Source of the DNA: Prochlorococcus sp. AG-418-D13
Lineage (GTDB): Bacteria > Cyanobacteriota > Cyanobacteriia > PCC-6307 > Cyanobiaceae
DNA: 64,000 nt
Reading direction: 5' to 3'
Assembly: GCA_003214315.1 (NCBI GenBank)
Contig: QCLU01000007.1
Location: forward strand, 1 to 64,000
Shown: in pieces, positions 1-6,625 of the stretch
How the letters are laid out: every line of letters begins with the position of its first letter
Numbering within the stretch: position 1 is the first letter of the stretch
Notes under the pieces: generated by a model
What the model was told of the DNA's origin: nothing
Seen by the model: only the letters and a program-made list of their open reading frames with translations
Database searches by the model: none
Position numbers and translations under genes: made by a program

Positions 1-472
1 GAATCAAATATTGAGGAAGGCGGAGAAGTTAGAAATTAAATAACCAAATAATTGTAGATATTGAATCTTTATTTTTTGTATCAGCTACATTCTTAAAGAA
101 ATCGCAATAAGCTCTTTATCAAGAGAAGTGGTTGAAATTCTTGAACAAGGTGGATCTTCAGATCTGATAGATATTTGATTTTTATTCGAAATTCGTTTCT
201 ATATATATAGAGAAGTTTTTAAGATGCAAGATCGAAAAACTATAGCTATCTCCGAGATAGTAAAAATAATTGAAAAGTGCAGATATAATGATGAGCTTGC
301 TGAGGGTTATAAGAGGGAGATATTAGACCAGGAGAAAGTATATGACTAGAGGGGCAAAAGTAGCACCAATAGGTGCAAGTAATATCATGCTATAGCTCAG
401 GAGGGGCTACTAGAGGGGCAAATCTTATATTAAGACGATTAGTGAATATCCCAAACCTACTGCAATAACTGA
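1..472. other. Gene-poor left edge with coding fragments and a short direct repeat
   Basis: No full-size gene is visible. Frame 1 reads twelve codons from the left edge to a TAA at 37-39, which could be the tail of a gene outside the window. A stretch ending at a TGA near 178 (…EVVEILEQGG…) reads as protein-like but has no ATG start, so it may be a gene remnant. One small open frame at 224-349 is listed separately. A 14-base direct repeat, actagaggggcaaa, occurs at 345-358 and 409-422. Between the copies is a small hairpin (GCACC/GGTGC, 363-376). The stretch borders tRNA-Pro and looks like decayed island sequence. Confidence 0.4.
224..349 (+). CDS. Possible small hypothetical protein, 41 aa
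   Basis: An ATG-initiated frame of 41 codons ending in TAG. The product is charged and helical-looking (MQDRKTIAISEIVKIIEKCR at the start, then EGYKREILDQEK). It has no signal peptide or membrane segment. I do not recognise a family. Its similarity in style to the fragment just upstream (both contain an AIS-type stretch followed by amphipathic helix) may mean both derive from decayed copies of one gene. It lies inside a tRNA-flanked variable region, so it could equally be a remnant. Confidence 0.3.
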   Translation: MQDRKTIAISEIVKIIEKCRYNDELAEGYKREILDQEKVYD

Positions 473-546
473 TCGGGGCGACAGGATTCGAACCTGCGAC
501 CTAGTGCTCCCAAAGCACCCGCGCTACCAAGCTGCGCCACGCCCCG
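473..546 (-). tRNA. tRNA-Pro (TGG)
   Basis: The reverse complement folds as a canonical tRNA. It has a seven-pair acceptor (CGGGGCG with CGCCCCG) followed by discriminator A, a D arm with AGCTTGGTAGCG, an anticodon stem GGTGC/GCACT with loop CTTTGGGA (anticodon TGG), and a GGTTCGAATCC T arm. No CCA is encoded. The sequence just 5' of this tRNA (plus-strand 547-650) is repeated downstream near 2.67 kb and 5.26 kb. A decayed half-tRNA is attached to the second copy, which marks this tRNA as the anchor of an island. Confidence 0.97.
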
Positions 547-655
547 CTCATAAGATCTTAGTTCATAATAGTCATCTATAAAAGACTAAATCCCTAAATT
601 TATAATAAAAAATTCACTTTTTCCTGTTAGAAAATGATTTTTTTCGTTATTTCTA
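547..655. repeat. tRNA-Pro 5' flank, repeat copy A (intact reference copy)
   Basis: This is the stretch immediately upstream of tRNA-Pro. Related sequence recurs at about 2672-2775 (copy B) and 5259-5365 (copy C). The recognisable blocks are a tcataagatctta segment next to the tRNA and, about 80 bases on, an agaaaatga-tttttcg segment. Positions 546-586 match 5259-5299 at 33 of 41 positions without gaps. The remaining bases up to the next gene at 856 are AT-rich, with a C-run near 700-714, and hold no gene I can support. Confidence 0.7.
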
Positions 656-855
656 TTTAGTTGCTAGAGAAAAGAGAGTTTGTTGCTAAAATAATATTCA
701 ACCCCTGGCCCCCCCAATGAAAGAATTTCCAATACTTTTTATTCTTGACATTTAATCGTATTAATTGATTCTTTTTATTAATTTTTTTGATATCAATTAA
801 GTAAGCGTATTATTGAAACAAAAAAGAATTTATCAAAATTTATTAGATTTATGAA

Positions 856-2541
856 ATGAAGTTTGCATTTTATTTTTTCATAATTGCTCAATTTTTAAAC
901 TTTCTGGGAGTATTTGCAGAAAAAGTTACAAAAGATTCTTCTGAATTTAATCCAATAAAGTGGGAAAAGATAGGCGAAAATGAGGAAAAGTCTTTAAAAA
1001 AGATTATTTGGAAATCATATAAGGACGATAAAAATTATTTCGAAAAAACAAATTTAAAAAATAAATCAAAGAAGAATCTTGACAAAGTTCAAGAAGTGTC
1101 TTCAGCTTGGCGCAATCGCACCTTAAGGTTTTCCTTTGAGGAAATTAATATGCCAGATGCTGGCGAACAAATGGGTTTGTATAGTTTAGGGGCTTACGAT
1201 CAACTAAACCCTTGGCTTTACGGCGGTATTACTCTTTACGGTGCTGCCACCGGACGCCGTGGTGGCTTTTTTACTGGTGGATATACCTTCGGTGTGGAAC
1301 GTCAATTATTTGATAACTTGATTTTTGATGCAGGAGGTTATGTGGGAGCTGGAGGCGGGGGGGCCGCGGCGCAAGGAGGAGGGTTGATGATTCGCCCCCA
1401 TGTCGGTCTAAAGTACGACTTTAGCTGGAGTGAACTGGGCCTTAATTATACATATGTTGACTTTCCAAACGGAAATATTTCAAGCGATGCAATCGCACTT
1501 TCACTGGATATTCCATTCAGTTCGCTGATACTCAATTGGGAGGAAGATGGGCTGACTGTAGCTGATTACATCGGAGTTGATTGGAGCAATGTGAGCCTCC
1601 ACCGATCCCACTTAGCTGCCCGTGTTCGCGCCTATTCACCGGCCAGCGGTAGCAAAACGACCTCAGGTGGGTCGCTTAATAATTCATTAGGGCTGGTCGG
1701 CGTAGAGTACTCTTACTTTATTAATAATAACTGGTTTACTACGTTTGAAACTGCCGGCGCTTTATCAGGAGGCGTAGGCGGATACGCCGAACTTTTGGCC
1801 GGGATAGGCTATCGCCTCCCCCTAACCGAAGATGATCGACTAGCCCTACTCCCTGCCCTAACCATCGGAGGCGCAGGTGGTGGGCAAGTCGAAACCGGCG
1901 GAGGATTTGTTGCTCGAGCAAATCTAGGATTGGAATACCGACTTTTTTCAGATCTCAGTCTAATTATGGATGGCGGCTATCTCACTGCTCCTGATGGTAA
2001 TTTTGAAACCCCATATCTTGGCTTGAATTTGGCATATGTAATGGAAACTTTTGCTCGGGATCAAAAAGGATCGCCTTTAGCGGAAACTGAACTTATAAAA
2101 ACTACCAAATGGCGTTTTCGCCCTGCGCATCAATGGTATTTTGATGCTCAACGTAAGGCAGGCACTTCACGCGATATGCAACTTTTGGGAGGAAAAATTG
2201 ACTGGATGGGAGGAGATTGGTGGTATCTTACAGGACAGGGATTAAGCGCGTATGGAGGAGGAGCCGGTGGCTATTCAGAAGGACATTGGGGGGTAGGCAT
2301 TCTTGGCCCGAGTTGGAAGAACTTGCGATTCTTTGGCGAAATGCTCATTGGTGCCGGAGGGGGAGGAGGTGTTGATAGCGGTAGCGCTCTTTTGTTTAAA
2401 CCTAGTGTAGGGTTGGAGTACAATTTAAATAAAGACTTAAGCCTTCAGACTGGCATAGGAAAAGTGATTTCTAAAGAAGGTAATCTTGATGCAAATACCC
2501 TAGACGTTAGTTTTATTTGGCGTTTTGGGACCCCAAAATAA
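856..2541 (+). CDS. Putative outer-membrane protein with three repeated Gly-rich modules
   Basis: 561 aa. Residues 1-21 form a signal peptide (hydrophobic core FYFFIIAQFLNFLGVFA, likely cut before EK). After a Lys/Glu-rich linker, the rest alternates aromatic and polar residues as in a beta barrel. Three modules of about 120 residues are visible. Each has a W(L/F/Y)-start strand with a GGY turn, then a Gly-rich patch (GAGGGG near residue 165, GGAGGG near 340, GAGGGGG near 498), then a VGL-Y/LGLEY strand and a DLSL-type strand. The barrel-coding part is far richer in G+C than its neighbours, including G-runs near 1355-1380, while the N-terminal 80 codons are AT-rich. That suggests transfer or a fusion with a local signal sequence. 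An earlier ATG at 851 stops at once, so 856 is the start. I do not recognise the family, and outer-membrane location is inferred. Confidence 0.75.
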   Translation: MKFAFYFFIIAQFLNFLGVFAEKVTKDSSEFNPIKWEKIGENEEKSLKKIIWKSYKDDKNYFEKTNLKNKSKKNLDKVQEVSSAWRNRTLRFSFEEINMPDAGEQMGLYSLGAYDQLNPWLYGGITLYGAATGRRGGFFTGGYTFGVERQLFDNLIFDAGGYVGAGGGGAAAQGGGLMIRPHVGLKYDFSWSELGLNYTYVDFPNGNISSDAIALSLDIPFSSLILNWEEDGLTVADYIGVDWSNVSLHRSHLAARVRAYSPASGSKTTSGGSLNNSLGLVGVEYSYFINNNWFTTFETAGALSGGVGGYAELLAGIGYRLPLTEDDRLALLPALTIGGAGGGQVETGGGFVARANLGLEYRLFSDLSLIMDGGYLTAPDGNFETPYLGLNLAYVMETFARDQKGSPLAETELIKTTKWRFRPAHQWYFDAQRKAGTSRDMQLLGGKIDWMGGDWWYLTGQGLSAYGGGAGGYSEGHWGVGILGPSWKNLRFFGEMLIGAGGGGGVDSGSALLFKPSVGLEYNLNKDLSLQTGIGKVISKEGNLDANTLDVSFIWRFGTPK

Positions 2542-2625
2542 TGCTCCAAACCTTGAAATTAGTTAGGAAATAAAGTTTGGCCAACAGATCTAATGGAGAC
2601 CAATTCTCCTTCTCATATAAATATT

Positions 2626-2671
2626 ACTTTATTGCAAAGTCACCGGCGTTACCAAGCTGATCTTCGCGCCG
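2626..2671 (-). pseudogene. tRNA-Pro remnant (5' half)
   Basis: Positions 2641-2681 align without gaps to 516-556, the 5' half of tRNA-Pro plus its flank, at 33 of 41 positions. The D-arm core AGCTTGGTAACGCCGGTG is kept. The acceptor strand has decayed to CGGCGCG, and the anticodon arm is no longer able to form a tRNA. The 3' half is absent. It is read as a footprint of integration or recombination at tRNA-Pro. Confidence 0.7.
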
Positions 2672-2775
2672 TTCATAAGATTTAAATTTGTAAATACCAT
2701 TTTGCTAAATTTTTTATATAAAAAAATTTTTTAGAGCCAGAAAATGACTTTTTCGCTATTTTATTTATTCCCCTC
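2672..2775. repeat. tRNA-Pro 5' flank, repeat copy B
   Basis: This is the second copy of the sequence found upstream of the intact tRNA-Pro. It starts with tcataagat and ends with the agaaaatga-tttttcg-tatt block that occurs in copy A at about 629-650. It continues directly from the tRNA remnant, as in the original locus. It separates the triplicated barrel gene from the invasin-like pair. The rest of the 2542-2871 gap shows no gene. Confidence 0.65.
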
Positions 2776-2871
2776 TCCCTTTGTAGCTAATAATATTACT
2801 TATAGTTTTCTAGGCATATTTTTTTGGGATTAAATTTTGCAGGAACTTATTTTTTTTATGAAATTTTAAGA

Positions 2872-3834
2872 CTAAAAAGTTTCGAAAGTAACGCTAAACG
2901 GACCAGAATCCATAATAATCTCACTAGGAGGAGTACCTTCTCCTCCATTAGTTATAACGCTCATACCATTATTAGTTACGATAAATGTCATTTTTAAACC
3001 CTTAGTAGTATCGGAAATTGTTAAGTCACTTGACATATTCATGACCCCTAATAATTTCTCCATTCCAGTGCAAGGAGCTCCTGTATCAGCAGAATCGCTA
3101 ACTAGCATTGTTCCAGTTGAATCTAATAAATACGCACTAATAGTACCTCCTACCACAACATTTTTCTCTGTTGTTGCTGTACAGATTGATGGCCCATCAA
3201 AAGATTTTAATGGAGCAGTTGTAACAGCATAATCACTTATATTTGTAGAGGATTTTTCAAACGTACTTGTTGTATAGTAAGTTTTTCCTGCTACAGGACC
3301 ATATTTTCCTTTAATTCTAAAATCCTTAGAAATTAACATTACTGCATGAGGGTAGACTCCAGCTGCTGGTTCAGATGAGGCTACTTCAGATAAATCAACC
3401 GATCCTCCTGCGCCAAAATCAGCAACTTCACCTGAAGTACTTTCAAACGCCCATGTACAAGAACTATAATCCGGTTTTGAACCTTCTAAAATTGACGAGC
3501 CTGTTGGATTGCCTGGATTTTTTGTACAAAATCCCATTTTAAAAACTGTTACACCATACGTCTCTGGAGTGCTACGACAAAATCCTCCCTCACCCTCTCC
3601 ATATCCTCCGGTAAGTTCAAAAAAACTGCTAGAGTCAGAAGGGTCATATATACTTGTAATTGTAGTAGTTGAAGGGTCAGGACAAACAGGAGAATCACTT
3701 GCCTTGACTGGTTTATCCATGACGAATAATGAGCCTATGAAAGCGGATGTAAAAAGTAGAAAATTAAATAATGTTTTTTTAGATTTCATGAGAATTGATT
3801 GATTTGTGAACAACGTTGATGAGTAGTTTTCCAT
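2872..3834 (-). CDS. Secreted protein of unknown function coupled to the invasin-like barrel gene
   Basis: 320 aa from the 3834 start. AGGAGG lies nine bases upstream of this ATG, inside the last codons of the preceding gene, and the two genes are two bases apart, so translation is probably coupled. An internal ATG at 3789 would give a more ordinary signal peptide (MKSKKTLFNFLLFTSAFIGS, ending …DKPVKA) but has no clear ribosome site. The mature part is acidic and rich in Thr/Ser/Gly, with about seven Cys (CPDP, FCRS, FCTK, SCTW, ICTA, PCTG), suggesting disulfides outside the cytoplasm. A late segment (TFIVTNNGMSVITNGGEG) looks like beta structure. I know no matching family. Its pairing with a passenger-less inverse autotransporter barrel suggests a surface or periplasmic partner, which is inference. 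Confidence 0.7.
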   Translation of the reverse strand: MENYSSTLFTNQSILMKSKKTLFNFLLFTSAFIGSLFVMDKPVKASDSPVCPDPSTTTITSIYDPSDSSSFFELTGGYGEGEGGFCRSTPETYGVTVFKMGFCTKNPGNPTGSSILEGSKPDYSSCTWAFESTSGEVADFGAGGSVDLSEVASSEPAAGVYPHAVMLISKDFRIKGKYGPVAGKTYYTTSTFEKSSTNISDYAVTTAPLKSFDGPSICTATTEKNVVVGGTISAYLLDSTGTMLVSDSADTGAPCTGMEKLLGVMNMSSDLTISDTTKGLKMTFIVTNNGMSVITNGGEGTPPSEIIMDSGPFSVTFETF

Positions 3835-3836
3835 TC

Positions 3837-4952
3837 TTAAGATCCTCCTACCCTATTAACAAAACCAACTTTTGATCTTTCAAGAAGGACATCATATTTC
3901 CGTTTTACTGGTTGAGTCATTTGTGTAATCATATTTTTCTTATAATCTTTTTTGCCAAATATCACTGGGCTACCGGTAATATTCATTCTTAAGCCAAAGA
4001 AGATTTCATCTGTCCCAGGAAGGTCAGAATTTCTTGTGGTAGAGGCAGCTGATAACTCATTAGACACAAAAGCTTCTAATCCGACATGAGGTGTTGCTTG
4101 CCAACTTACAGATCCTTCTAATCCTGAATTATCTTGTGTATTTTTGTAGTCCCAGTTGAAACCTCTAACAAAGAATGCCAGTTGTGGATTATTTGGTAAT
4201 CTATATCCCAATTCAACATCCCAACCATCAACTACTCTTTCTTTATAAGAAATACCTCCAACAGTTACATCTTTTTCCTCAGTTATTGCCATATACCAGT
4301 TATTTCTAAGCTCAAAATCTTTCCAGAGATATTCTCCTCCAAGACCAAGTCTACTATGTGCATCACTATAATCTGTCATTCTGTAGTCCCAGAAAGCATT
4401 TGCACCAACCATTGAAACATCATTTGGACGATGTCTAATTCCTAAACCAAAGTTAGTTGTAGACCCTTCCCCATTAGTTGCAGTTGCTAATCTTGCTTGA
4501 GAGAAAGCAAGAGTCTTAAGATCTCCCACATTATCTTTTGCAAGTTCTCCTAACTTCATCAAACTATTAAGAGAAAAACTTGTATCAGATTCTGTTCCTC
4601 CACCAATATTGACAGAGGTCTGGGCAAAAAATGGAATACTTTGAATCGAACTATTAGCTGTTGAATTTACAAAGTCATATCCGGCATCAGCTAATATTCT
4701 TTTACCATCACTAAACATCAAATCAGTATATTCACTGCCTTCAGCACCTTTATTCATTAAGGGAACAAACTTAGTTGAATAAGTCGCTGCCTTGATTATG
4801 TATTCGTCTAATTTGTCTTTTGGTTCATATATATTTTGCTTGTTTTCAGTTTGATCAAACTTAATTTCTTTAATTTTTTCTTCGTTAGCTGAAATAGGCA
4901 AAAAGGACCCCAAACTGAATGCCAATAATAAAGAAGTCTTGGAGAGGTTCAT
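3837..4952 (-). CDS. Inverse autotransporter (intimin/invasin-type) beta-barrel protein
   Basis: 371 aa with an N-terminal signal peptide (LLLAFSLGSFLPISA, cut near NEEK). Residues from about 120 onward match the intimin/invasin beta-domain pattern: a GLGIRHRPND strand, GANAFWDYRMTDYSDAHSRLG with the aromatic N-F-D-Y core, GGEYLWKDFELRNNWYM, then a DGWDVELGYRLP strand. After the barrel comes a QPVKRKYDVLLERS segment, resembling the short conserved stretch that leads from barrel to passenger in this family. The protein stops about ten residues later, so the usual extracellular Ig-like passenger is missing. In the family the barrel sits in the outer membrane and exports its C-terminal part. Here a separate secreted protein is encoded two bases downstream. 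The family is best known from Gram-negative adhesins and is unexpected in this genus. Confidence 0.85.
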   Translation of the reverse strand: MNLSKTSLLLAFSLGSFLPISANEEKIKEIKFDQTENKQNIYEPKDKLDEYIIKAATYSTKFVPLMNKGAEGSEYTDLMFSDGKRILADAGYDFVNSTANSSIQSIPFFAQTSVNIGGGTESDTSFSLNSLMKLGELAKDNVGDLKTLAFSQARLATATNGEGSTTNFGLGIRHRPNDVSMVGANAFWDYRMTDYSDAHSRLGLGGEYLWKDFELRNNWYMAITEEKDVTVGGISYKERVVDGWDVELGYRLPNNPQLAFFVRGFNWDYKNTQDNSGLEGSVSWQATPHVGLEAFVSNELSAASTTRNSDLPGTDEIFFGLRMNITGSPVIFGKKDYKKNMITQMTQPVKRKYDVLLERSKVGFVNRVGGS

Positions 4953-5258
4953 TTCTTAAGAAATTTTTATTTATTATTAATGCTATTTTTTAAAAAAGTC
5001 GAGCTTTTAGAGACATAACTACACATTTTAAGGATTACGAAACATTTCGAGCTCAGCAATATCTTATTTGAAGTTTAAAGCTACAAGGAAAATAAACTTA
5101 AAAGAAGTTGATAGAGCGGTGCCAGCGCTATTAAAATTTTGTCACTTCACCTCGATTTTAGTTTGAAATAAAAGTAAGTATGTCAGTTATTGCAACCAGT
5201 CTTGTTTGTAAAAAGGTATGCTCCTAAAGTATCATCACTCTCAAGCCGACCACCATCA
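4953..5258. other. Upstream region of the invasin-like operon; no gene seen
   Basis: AT-rich sequence between the divergent invasin-like gene and repeat copy C. It probably holds the promoter of the minus-strand pair. A 15-codon frame from the ATG at 5179 is too short to support. Confidence 0.4.
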
Positions 5259-5365
5259 GTCTATAAGATCTTATTTCATAACAGATATCTATAGAAGACA
5301 AAAATTTACTAAATAATTTTATAAAAATCCCTTTTTCAGGACAGAAAATTATTTTTAAAGATCTT
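5236..5365. repeat. tRNA-Pro 5' flank, repeat copy C
   Basis: This is the third, most decayed copy. Positions 5259-5299 match 546-586 at 33 of 41 ungapped positions, including ataagatctta and atctata-aagac. A ttttcaggacagaaaat block at about 5334-5350 matches the distal block of copies A and B. The preceding bases (caagccgaccacc) weakly resemble the tRNA's D-arm side (caagctgcgccac). It marks the right end of the variable segment, next to apt. Confidence 0.6.
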
Positions 5366-5481
5366 ACGGAACCTGAAATATTGGTTTTTAGGTTTAAATA
5401 TTTATCACCCTATGGAAATATCTAATTTTTATATTCTTTGGAAGAATTATGATCATAAATATTGTTTGAATTTTTAAAGGT

Positions 5482-5994
5482 ATGAAAAATCTAGAGAGTT
5501 TGATCAAAACATATAATGATTTCCCCAAAAAAGGTATTGCTTTTAAAGACATCCTTGGAATAATTCAAGATACTGAAGTTTTTAGGGAACTAATCCTTAA
5601 GATGTCTTCAAGTAAAGTAATAAAAAATTCTGAGGCGATAATCTCAATTGAAGCACGAGGTTTTATTTTTGGCTCAGCAATTTCCCTACAAGCATCGAAA
5701 CCAATGCTTGTAGCTAGAAAACCGGGAAAACTTCCTGGGGAACTTATACAAGAAAACTACCATTTAGAATATGGTGAAAGTTCTTTATCGATTCAAAAAG
5801 AAGCACTTAAAAGATTTAGTTCTTATGCAATTGTGGATGATTTACTTGCTACTGGCGGTACAATCGATTGTGTAGCAAATTTAATAAAGAAAAGTGGTAA
5901 GGAAGTTTGTGGTTTAGTTACAGTTGTTGAATTGTTGGAGCTAAATGGAAAGTCAAGATTCGATTTCCCTGTCGAATCTATAATCTCAATATAA
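5482..5994 (+). CDS. apt: Adenine phosphoribosyltransferase
   Basis: 170 aa, the usual length. It converts adenine and PRPP to AMP in purine salvage in the cytosol. The N-terminus (LIKTYNDFPKKGIAFKDIL) is the typical Apt opening, with the IEARGFIFGSA segment near residue 55. The PRPP-binding loop VDDLLATGGT is near residues 118-127. It stands alone, right of the island, and looks like a core gene. Confidence 0.95.
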   Translation: MKNLESLIKTYNDFPKKGIAFKDILGIIQDTEVFRELILKMSSSKVIKNSEAIISIEARGFIFGSAISLQASKPMLVARKPGKLPGELIQENYHLEYGESSLSIQKEALKRFSSYAIVDDLLATGGTIDCVANLIKKSGKEVCGLVTVVELLELNGKSRFDFPVESIISI

Positions 5995-6051
5995 AGAAAA
6001 ATTGAAAAGAAATTTAATTAGTTATTTTATATTTTTGTTTATGAGGATTAC

Positions 6052-6156
6052 TTAAATTATTCCTAATGTTCCCGCTGTAAAACCAACAATTATGAAAAAA
6101 CCGAATTCTGCCAGTTCTCTAGGCATAGAATTAACAAATAAATTTAATTGAGTCAT
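6052..6156 (-). CDS. Small membrane protein, 34 aa, unknown
   Basis: An ATG frame of 34 codons ending in TAA. It has a short polar N-terminus (MTQLNLFVNSMPRELAEF) followed by one hydrophobic helix (GFFIIVGFTAGTLGII) that runs to the C-terminus. The shape resembles the many single-helix photosystem or membrane subunits of picocyanobacteria, but I do not recognise it as a named one. Clean codons and a sensible start support it. Confidence 0.5.
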   Translation of the reverse strand: MTQLNLFVNSMPRELAEFGFFIIVGFTAGTLGII

Positions 6157-6349
6157 TTAACCTTGTGCTCCTCAGGTATCTAAATTTTCAAAAAATATAA
6201 CTAAGAAATTTATTTATTGAGGATAAATCTAATTTTTTTTCTTTTTTCTAAAGATTTCAATATTAAATCCATAAAAGTTTTTTTATTTGGTTAATTATTA
6301 TATATTTATTGCTATTGTAAATAAATAAAGATTTCAAGGTATTTATTAA

Positions 6350-6520
6350 ATGGAGTATAAAAAAAAGTCTTTATCAAACCTTGATATAAAAAAAGATTAT
6401 GAAGAAATAGATACAAGATTAGCTTCTGGCTGGTACGTTGATGATATTAATATTTCAAAAAAGAAAATTTACAAAACAAAAAGAACATCATTTAAAATTT
6501 CTAAAAGAATTAATCTATAA
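6350..6520 (+). CDS. Small basic hypothetical protein, 56 aa
   Basis: An ATG frame of 56 codons, preceded by an AAGG stretch about ten bases upstream. The product is Lys-rich, with a short central motif (EIDTRLASGWYVDDINISKK) and no membrane segment. The aromatic-acidic centre looks like a folded microdomain rather than random frame. I recognise no family. It lies alone between apt and the sulfotransferase gene. Confidence 0.5.
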   Translation: MEYKKKSLSNLDIKKDYEEIDTRLASGWYVDDINISKKKIYKTKRTSFKISKRINL

Positions 6521-6625
6521 ATAAATTTTTCAGTAATTATAAATGTAGTTTGTAAAGTTTTTATATACTAAATAACAAAAATTAAATAATTTGACTCCCT
6601 GCCTCAAATTTACAATCTAACTTAG

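Noticed and set aside
345-422. CRISPR-like pair of repeats
   Set aside because: Only two 14-base copies, no third unit, no cas genes. A simple direct repeat is enough.
3835-3842. Possible frameshift splitting one long intimin into two frames
   Set aside because: The second gene has its own ribosome site and signal peptide, and the first ends naturally after the barrel-exit segment, so two genes are more likely than one broken gene.
5179-5226. 15-codon frame upstream of repeat copy C
   Set aside because: Too short, with no ribosome site or recognisable product.
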